From Brotaphodocola faecis (GTDB taxonomy: Bacteria > Bacillota > Clostridia > Lachnospirales > Lachnospiraceae): DNA of 64,000 nucleotides. A program made the position numbers and the translations under genes. This document shows, one piece after another, positions 58,385 through 64,000 of this stretch. The stretch spans positions 1 through 64,000 of the forward strand of contig NZ_JBBMFJ010000018.1 of the NCBI RefSeq assembly GCF_040096075.1. The letters run 5' to 3'. The notes beneath the pieces are model-generated. The model was not told where the DNA came from. It worked only from the letters and a program-made list of their open reading frames with translations, and searched no databases. Each line of letters starts with the position of its first letter. Within the stretch, counting starts at the first letter, position 1.

Positions 58385-59681
58385 CTGTTTCTTTTCTCCT
58401 ATCGTCTGAAAAGCTGTTCTCCGCCTGCGAAAGCAGTTCGATGCGGGCTCCTGCTCCGGCCAGATCCCTGCAGATATCCTCATAGCCGCGGCGGATATGT
58501 TCATAACCGCCAAGCAGACTGGTTCCCTCTGCCGCAAGACACGCTGCCGCCAGTGCCGCGCCGCCCCGCAGGTCCTCTGCCATCACGCTGGTGCCCTTTA
58601 AGGCCTCTACGCCGCTCACCTGCGCAAATTTGTCTTCTATTATAATATGTGCCCCGAGTTTCTGCAATTCTTTTGCCACGCAAAAACGGTTTTCAAATAC
58701 ATTCTCCCGGATGTGGGAGGTTCCATCCGCAAGGGCAGCCGCTGCCATCATGACCGACTGCATATCTGTGGGGAACTCCGGGTACGGTCCTGTCTCAATC
58801 TGCACTGGCCTGGGCCGTCCCCGCATGGAGACCCAGATGCCCTGCTCCACCGGCTCCAGCCGCGCCCCCATCTGCTTTGCCGTCCAGAGTGTTTTTCCCA
58901 TATGCTCTGCCGGAGCCTGCTCCAGAAGCACATGGCCCCCCGCGCAAAGAACCGCCCCCAGATACGTTCCGGCCACAATGCGGTCCCCCGGAAGCAGGAA
59001 ACGGGAATCCTGAAACCCGCCGCTTCCCCGGACACGGATCACGGAGCTTCCGGCTCCCTCCACCGAAACCCCCATCGTCTTTAAAAAGCTGCACAGGATT
59101 CCGATTTCCGGTTCCCTGGCAGCTCCGGTAAGCACGGTCTCTCCCCTGGCCCCTGCTGCGGCCATTAAAATATTTTCCGTGGCTCCCACACTCGGATAGG
59201 GCAGATGGATGTTTGCCCCAAGAAGTCCCGCAGGCGGTGCCTCGGCCCGGATCCGGTTCTCCTCAATCCGCACAGCCGCGCCCAGTGCCTCAAGTCCCCG
59301 GATGTGCAGATCCACCGGCCGCTTTCCAATGCGGCAGCCGCCGGGCAGACTGGTTTCTACCCTCCCCAGCCGCGCCAGCAGCGGACCTAACAACATGACG
59401 GACGAGCGCATCTGTCCGGCCAGCGCCTCCGGTATCTCCGCAGAAGAAAGGGTAGCTGCCGAAATATACAGGCGGTTTCCCTCCAGCCGGCATTCTGCCC
59501 CCAAAGCGTTCAAAATCCCCAACATACAGAAAACATCCTGTATTTTGGGGATATGCTCCAGTACCGTGGTTCCGTTATGAAGAAGAGATGCTGCCATGAC
59601 CGGCAGCACCCCGTTTTTGGAACCCTGTATTTTAATACTTCCTTCCAGACTGTGTAACCCTTCTATCCGAAGCACAGACAA
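58263..59681 (-). CDS. murA: UDP-N-acetylglucosamine 1-carboxyvinyltransferase (MurA)
   Basis: A 472-residue EPSP-synthase-fold enzyme adding enolpyruvate to UDP-GlcNAc, the first committed step of peptidoglycan. SKNGVLPVMAASLL, catalytic C116 (SLPGGCRIGKRPVDLH) and the late PEFPTDMQ are present. I start at TTG 59681, 9 nt after AGGAGG. Usual length is about 420: homology ends near GAGARIELL, and the frame then continues ~50 residues into ftsQ. That extension is either a real long overlap or the result of a lost stop codon. Confidence 0.92.
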   Translation of the reverse strand: MSVLRIEGLHSLEGSIKIQGSKNGVLPVMAASLLHNGTTVLEHIPKIQDVFCMLGILNALGAECRLEGNRLYISAATLSSAEIPEALAGQMRSSVMLLGPLLARLGRVETSLPGGCRIGKRPVDLHIRGLEALGAAVRIEENRIRAEAPPAGLLGANIHLPYPSVGATENILMAAAGARGETVLTGAAREPEIGILCSFLKTMGVSVEGAGSSVIRVRGSGGFQDSRFLLPGDRIVAGTYLGAVLCAGGHVLLEQAPAEHMGKTLWTAKQMGARLEPVEQGIWVSMRGRPRPVQIETGPYPEFPTDMQSVMMAAAALADGTSHIRENVFENRFCVAKELQKLGAHIIIEDKFAQVSGVEALKGTSVMAEDLRGGAALAAACLAAEGTSLLGGYEHIRRGYEDICRDLAGAGARIELLSQAENSFSDDRRKETDGIWIRQEKNGDPSGSGISAACGHSGRVLHPDPGDQGYGK

Positions 59682-59796
59682 TCCGCGATCCCTCCTGTAC
59701 ACAATCTTCCATCTTCCTTATCTTATGTACATTCAGAACCATCGGTTCAGAGTTTTCTGTCCGGAATCACATTTTTCGCGCAGGCGCTGATACCGC

Positions 59797-60930
59797 TTAC
59801 CGCTCCAGCCGGATCTGGTTGGAGACACCAAGCACCATGCCCATCTCCATCATCAGAAAGAGAACCGACGTGCCTCCGTAACTGATGAACGGAAGCGTAA
59901 TTCCGGTATTCGGAATCGTGTTGGTTACTACCGCGATGTTTAAGATAACCTGGATCGCAATATGCGCCATAACGCCCACCACGATCAGCGCCCCTAAAAG
60001 ATCCGGCGCGTTGTTGGCAATCAGCATGAAGCGGTAGATCATAAACAGGAAAATGAGAATGATGGAGACCGCTCCGAACAATCCCAGCTCCTCACAGATG
60101 ATGGAGAAGATCATATCGTTCTGCGCCTCAGGCACAAAGCCCATCTTCTGGATACTCTCGCCCAGTCCCTTGCCGAAGAGGCCGCCGGAGCCGATGGCAT
60201 AAAGTCCCTGAAGCACCTGATAACCGCCGTCCATCGGGTAACTTTCCGGAGAAAGCCATACATGGATACGGCTTAACTGATACGGCTTTAACAGCTTGAT
60301 CTTCTCGAGAAAAATTGCCAGGGGGCCAGCCGTGACTACCGTCAGAATGGCCAGACCGCCACAGGCGTAAAACGGCCACTGCTTTTTGCAGGCCACAAAC
60401 AGCATTACAAAAGCAATTCCCGCAATGATGATACCGGAACTTAAGTTATTTGCCGCTACAATGCCGGCAATCGGGAGCGCAAAGCCCATGACACGGGCCA
60501 TATTCTTCCAGGTGTTGACACTGGCTCCCATACGGGTAATCAGCACCGCCAGAAAGATGATCAGTGCGATCTTTACAAACTCCGTCGGCTGGAAGCTTAA
60601 GGAGCCGACACCCAGCCAGCGTTTCTTACCGTTTACCTCCTTACCGACCAGGGTAACCGCAATCATCAGCACATAAGACAACAGGTAGGCAAACATGGAA
60701 AATTTCGCGTACCAGTGATAATCCAGTTTGGAAATGATCAGAGCCAGGACCAGTCCTCCTGCCCCGATCTTAAGCTGACGCATCATGAAATAACCGGCAT
60801 TGTTATATTTTAACTGTGCTGTGTAGGAACTGGCGCTGTAGATCATGACCAGTCCAAACACCGACAGAAATATGATACAGAACAGCAGGCTGTAATCATA
60901 AAACCGTTTCGGCCGGTTCTTCTTTGCCAT
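59797..60930 (-). CDS. ftsW: FtsW/SpoVE-family lipid II polymerase (SEDS)
   Basis: A 377-residue SEDS protein with ten membrane segments. Motifs: VFGLVMIYSASSYTA, KRWLGVGSLSFQPTEFVKIA, GYQVLQGLYAIGSGGLFGKGLGESIQKMGFVPEAQNDMIF (shown in part) and NTGITLPFISYGGTS. SEDS proteins polymerise glycan strands with a class B PBP. Within this cluster it could serve division (FtsW) or spore cortex (SpoVE); the companion PBP at 63391 is of SpoVD type. It follows murD after 10 bp. Confidence 0.92.
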   Translation of the reverse strand: MAKKNRPKRFYDYSLLFCIIFLSVFGLVMIYSASSYTAQLKYNNAGYFMMRQLKIGAGGLVLALIISKLDYHWYAKFSMFAYLLSYVLMIAVTLVGKEVNGKKRWLGVGSLSFQPTEFVKIALIIFLAVLITRMGASVNTWKNMARVMGFALPIAGIVAANNLSSGIIIAGIAFVMLFVACKKQWPFYACGGLAILTVVTAGPLAIFLEKIKLLKPYQLSRIHVWLSPESYPMDGGYQVLQGLYAIGSGGLFGKGLGESIQKMGFVPEAQNDMIFSIICEELGLFGAVSIILIFLFMIYRFMLIANNAPDLLGALIVVGVMAHIAIQVILNIAVVTNTIPNTGITLPFISYGGTSVLFLMMEMGMVLGVSNQIRLER

Positions 60931-60940
60931 ATCACTCCTC

Positions 60941-62296
60941 CTACAGGTTTCTTACACATTCCTTGAAAATCTCGCCGCGCTGCTCGTAGTTATCGAACAT
61001 GCCCCAGCTTGCGCAGGCCGGGGAGAGAAGCACATTGTCTCCCGCGTTGGCATAAGCCGCGCAGACACGCACTGCCTCTGCCATATCCTCCGCATACATG
61101 ATATCGGTGAAACCGTGGGCTCTCGCGCACTCCGCGATCTTGTCTCGGGTCTGGCCGATCAGCACCAGATATTTCACCTTGTCACCGAACTCCTCGATCC
61201 ACTCGTCATACTCACTGTGCTTGTCGTAACCGCCTGCAATGAGCACGGTCGGGCCCGGCATCGCGCGGATGGCCTGAATGGCCGCGTCCGGGTTGGTTCC
61301 CTTGGAATCGTTGTAATAGCGGACGCCGGAGCGCTCCAGCACAAACTCGATGCGGTGCTCTACCGCCTTGAACTCTTTTACGGCTTTGCGGATTGATTCC
61401 ATCGGCACGCCCATGCGGATGCTCATGGCTACCGCCGCCATGACATTCTCATAGTTGTGCTTGCCGAGAAGCTGCATATCCGTCTTTACGTTTAAGACCT
61501 CTTCTTTTTTGCCATCATGGGCATAGATCATCATGTCGCCGTCCAGGTACATGCCCTCTTTTAAGGTCTGGGTGCTGGAGAAGAAGATGACCTTCGGTTT
61601 CAGATCCTTCTTTTCACCGAACTCCCGCAGTACCTTGTCGTCATAGTTCAGCACGATGCAGTCATCCTCAGTCTGGTTCACTGCCACGCGCTCCTTCACC
61701 TCAATGTAATTCTCCATGGTGCCGTGACGGTTTAAATGATCCGGCGTGATATTTAAGATGGCGCTGACATTCGGATGGAAATCCATGATGGTCTCAAGCT
61801 GGAAGCTGGAGACCTCAGCCACCGTCACAGACTTATCGGTGGTATCCAGTGCCACATCGGTGTACGGAATGCCGATATTTCCTACCACGAACACCTCATC
61901 AAAGAAGGTCTTCATGATCGCTCCGGTCAGAGCCGTGGTCGTAGTCTTTCCGTTGGTTCCGGTAATAGCGATGAGTTTACCCTTTGCCACATGGTAAGCC
62001 AGCTGAATCTCACTCCAGATCGGAATCTTGGCCTCATCCAAAACCGGCACAAACGGAGCGTCTAACGGAATACCCGGGCTGATGATGGAAAGCTCCACAC
62101 CTAAAAGATCCGGTCTTGTCAATTCGCCCAGAACAATGGTGACCTTTGCGTCTTCCTCAAAATTTTCTTTGATCTTCTCCGGGTCCAGCTTGTCGTTGCC
62201 ATCGTAAAGCACGACCTCGCCGCCCATGGCAAGAAGAAGCTTTGCTGCCGCGATACCGCTCTTGCCGGTACCTGCCACTAATACTTTCTGACTCAT
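60941..62296 (-). CDS. murD: UDP-N-acetylmuramoyl-L-alanine-D-glutamate ligase
   Basis: A 451-residue Mur ligase: N-terminal Rossmann part (VLVAGTGKSGIAAAKLLL), ATP-binding ITGTNGKTTTTALTG, central HP..-type INITPDHLNRHGTME, and C-terminal DSKGTNPDAAIQAI. It adds D-Glu to UDP-MurNAc-L-Ala. RBS GGAGGT ahead of the ATG. It lies between mraY and ftsW, as in most dcw clusters. Confidence 0.95.
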   Translation of the reverse strand: MSQKVLVAGTGKSGIAAAKLLLAMGGEVVLYDGNDKLDPEKIKENFEEDAKVTIVLGELTRPDLLGVELSIISPGIPLDAPFVPVLDEAKIPIWSEIQLAYHVAKGKLIAITGTNGKTTTTALTGAIMKTFFDEVFVVGNIGIPYTDVALDTTDKSVTVAEVSSFQLETIMDFHPNVSAILNITPDHLNRHGTMENYIEVKERVAVNQTEDDCIVLNYDDKVLREFGEKKDLKPKVIFFSSTQTLKEGMYLDGDMMIYAHDGKKEEVLNVKTDMQLLGKHNYENVMAAVAMSIRMGVPMESIRKAVKEFKAVEHRIEFVLERSGVRYYNDSKGTNPDAAIQAIRAMPGPTVLIAGGYDKHSEYDEWIEEFGDKVKYLVLIGQTRDKIAECARAHGFTDIMYAEDMAEAVRVCAAYANAGDNVLLSPACASWGMFDNYEQRGEIFKECVRNL

Positions 62297-62320
62297 CTCA
62301 TATACCTCCTGTCCTTCCGA

Positions 62321-63289
62321 TTACAATCCTAAGTACGCCACCAGGCAGAGCAGCGCGGTCACGATGGAAAAGACTGCGACCACACGGGTCTCAGACCATC
62401 CGCCCAGCTCAAAATGATGGTGGATCGGCGCCATGCGGAAAATACGCTTTCCGTGGGTTGCCTTAAAGTAAGACACCTGCATGATGACCGAAAGCACCTC
62501 CACCAGGTAGATCAGACCGATGATGGGAATGAATAACGGAATCTGCATCATGAAGGCGCTGGAAGCGACAAAGCCGCCCAGCGCAAGGGAACCGGTGTCT
62601 CCCATAAATACCTTTGCCGGATAAACATTAAACAGTAAAAAACCAAGCAGGCTGCCCACCACCGCTCCGGTGATCGGGCTGATGCCGCTGTTCTCGCCAA
62701 TGGAAATGATGGTTAAAAAGGTTGCCACCAGAATGGTAACGCTAGTGCACAGGCCATCCAGGCCGTCTGTGAAGTTCACGCCGTTGTCGGTGCCGAGCAC
62801 AACAAAGAACACAAACGGGATGAACAAAAAGCCAAGATCCAGATAGATTCCATGTTCAAATCCGCCGGTAAACGGAACCAGCATGGAGGTTCCCACCTCA
62901 CCGGAGCATACCAGATAATATACAAAAATACCGGTAATGATAAACTGGCCGATCAGCTTCTGCACCGGATTTAAACCCTCGGAGCGCTTCATTACGATCT
63001 TGATGTAGTCATCCAGAAATCCGATCACGCCAAAGCCAACCGTCATGAACAGCACCGGAATGATGCGCGGATACTCACGGATATATAACAGGGACGTAAT
63101 GACCACGGCGGTTAAGAATACCAGGCCGCCCATAGTCGGGGTTCCCTGCTTCTTTAAATGCGCCTGGGGACCGTCTTCACGGACCTGCTGTCCAAATTTC
63201 AGCTTATGCAGAAACGGGATCACGACCGGACAGAGGATCGCGCTGACTGCAAATGCGATGATGATCGCAAGAATGGTTTCGTTAATCAT
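62321..63289 (-). CDS. mraY: Phospho-N-acetylmuramoyl-pentapeptide transferase (MraY)
   Basis: A 322-residue membrane enzyme, ten helices, moving phospho-MurNAc-pentapeptide to undecaprenyl phosphate to form lipid I. Motifs: TPTMGGLVFL, GFLDDYIKI, FTDGLDGLCT and the HHHFELGGWSE loop near the end. GGAGAG precedes the ATG. The next step, MurG, would normally be encoded nearby but is not. Confidence 0.95.
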   Translation of the reverse strand: MINETILAIIIAFAVSAILCPVVIPFLHKLKFGQQVREDGPQAHLKKQGTPTMGGLVFLTAVVITSLLYIREYPRIIPVLFMTVGFGVIGFLDDYIKIVMKRSEGLNPVQKLIGQFIITGIFVYYLVCSGEVGTSMLVPFTGGFEHGIYLDLGFLFIPFVFFVVLGTDNGVNFTDGLDGLCTSVTILVATFLTIISIGENSGISPITGAVVGSLLGFLLFNVYPAKVFMGDTGSLALGGFVASSAFMMQIPLFIPIIGLIYLVEVLSVIMQVSYFKATHGKRIFRMAPIHHHFELGGWSETRVVAVFSIVTALLCLVAYLGL

Positions 63290-63390
63290 AATACTCTCCT
63301 AAATTCCTTATGTATTTTTGACATATTGATAAGTATACGTCTTTTCTATTTTCTTTGCAAGGTTGTTTCCAGTAAACTTTTCGCGAGAGC

Positions 63391-64000
63391 TCACCTTTGC
63401 GTTTTCTCTGTAACCGGCTCCTGCCGGATGCCAAGATAGGGCAGGATATTCTGAAAAATATCCGCGATCACCGGTGCCGCAATGGTGCCGCCGTAGTAGA
63501 TTCCCTGCGGCTCATCAATGGTGATCAGGGCGATCACCCGGGGATCATCCGCCGGAGCAAAACCGACGAAGGAGGAAATATATTTTTTCAGGCTCCGGGG
63601 AAGCTTTTCCGAAGTGGCAGTTTTTCCTCCAATGCGGAATCCTGCCACCGCCGCCTTCTTTCCGCTGCCCTCCGCCACCACCTGTTCCAGCACGTAGCGC
63701 ATGGTTTTACTGGTCTCCTCCGAGAGAATCCGTTTTCCCTCCGGGTAGGAGAAGCGGTGAAGGAAGCTTCCATCTGCTGCCACAGCCTTCACTCCGAAAT
63801 GGGGCGTGATCCGTGTTCCGCCATTCACAATGGAAGCCGCTGTGGTGATCAGCTGAATGGGCGTGATCTGAAAAGACTGGCCAAAGGAAACGGTCGCCAG
63901 CTCCACAAGGCCCATATTTTCCTTTTTGTGCATGATGGTCCCTGCCTCTCCAGGCAGGTCAATGCCCGTTTTTTCCCGCAGGCCAAACTGCTCAAAATAC
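63391..64000 (-). CDS. spoVD: Class B penicillin-binding protein, SpoVD/FtsI type (C-terminal part, runs off the window)
   Basis: About 203 C-terminal residues of a transpeptidase; the 5' part lies beyond 64000. Visible: YFEQFGLREKTGIDLPGEAG, SFGQSFQITPIQLI, and the third active-site motif as GGKTATSEKLPR (KTA in place of the textbook KTG). The protein ends ...LPYLGIRQEPVTEKTQR with no PASTA domain. Position ahead of mraY fits SpoVD or FtsI/PbpB. Together with the SEDS protein it would build the septum or spore cortex. Confidence 0.85.
   Translation of the reverse strand, partial: YFEQFGLREKTGIDLPGEAGTIMHKKENMGLVELATVSFGQSFQITPIQLITTAASIVNGGTRITPHFGVKAVAADGSFLHRFSYPEGKRILSEETSKTMRYVLEQVVAEGSGKKAAVAGFRIGGKTATSEKLPRSLKKYISSFVGFAPADDPRVIALITIDEPQGIYYGGTIAAPVIADIFQNILPYLGIRQEPVTEKTQR

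Overview
The window is a chromosomal segment of a low-to-mid GC, endospore-forming, anaerobic Firmicute, most likely a gut Lachnospiraceae (Clostridium cluster XIVa) species. Reasons: sporulation genes (spoIIGA, sigE, spoIIP, a SpoVD-type PBP), PPi-linked pyruvate phosphate dikinase, class 1B PyrD with PyrK, LepA-HemW order, a PreP-type M16C peptidase, AGGAGG ribosome binding sites and sigma-A promoters. No rRNA, tRNA, phage, IS transposase or CRISPR array is visible. Most of the window is ordinary core genome; 1-4930 is the accessory-looking part.

Layout. 1-4930: an M20 amidohydrolase, an AraC regulator and a threonine-aldolase-type enzyme lie between two inverted copies of a ~170-bp hairpin element, with a truncated RidA gene at one edge; a third copy with unrelated but still complementary arms touches the stop codon of a MATE transporter. 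4902-7443: MATE transporter and divergent LysR regulator with a second kind of palindromic element between them. 7462-13813: complete F1Fo ATP synthase operon atpBEFHAGDC with a recognisable promoter. 14070-17658: purine genes purE-M-N-D. 17904-21108: M29 aminopeptidase and three small membrane proteins. 21156-24498: pyrF-K-D-E. 24599-29671: YitT, LrgAB, a double GNAT protein, Mrp, and a small alarmone synthetase. 29748-33439: FolT-type ECF S component behind a tetrahydrofolate riboswitch, a second MATE protein and a YfcC carrier. 33699-36036: a GGDEF-REC-HD-GYP protein next to an HPt protein. 36207-38834: ppdK. 39118-47935: ydcF, M16C peptidase, era, recO, a lipoprotein, glyS and a fused mobA-mobB. 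48089-53178: apt, a GH10-like secreted hydrolase, hemW, lepA. 53291-56090: spoIIP, sigE, spoIIGA behind a long-spacer (21 bp) Spo0A-type promoter. 56278-64000: division and cell wall cluster spoVD'-mraY-murD-ftsW-murA-ftsQ-ftsZ, without murG.

Nearly all core genes are on the minus strand in tight co-oriented blocks, many with 1-8 nt overlaps that imply translational coupling. The most interesting unexplained signal is the family of long hairpin elements at 109-278, 4268-4438 and 4743-4909: the inner sequence is conserved, an internal stem shows compensatory changes, and the outer arms differ entirely between copies while staying self-complementary. A gene-free stretch between copies B and C carries two strong terminator hairpins on the plus strand, which suggests an unannotated transcript.
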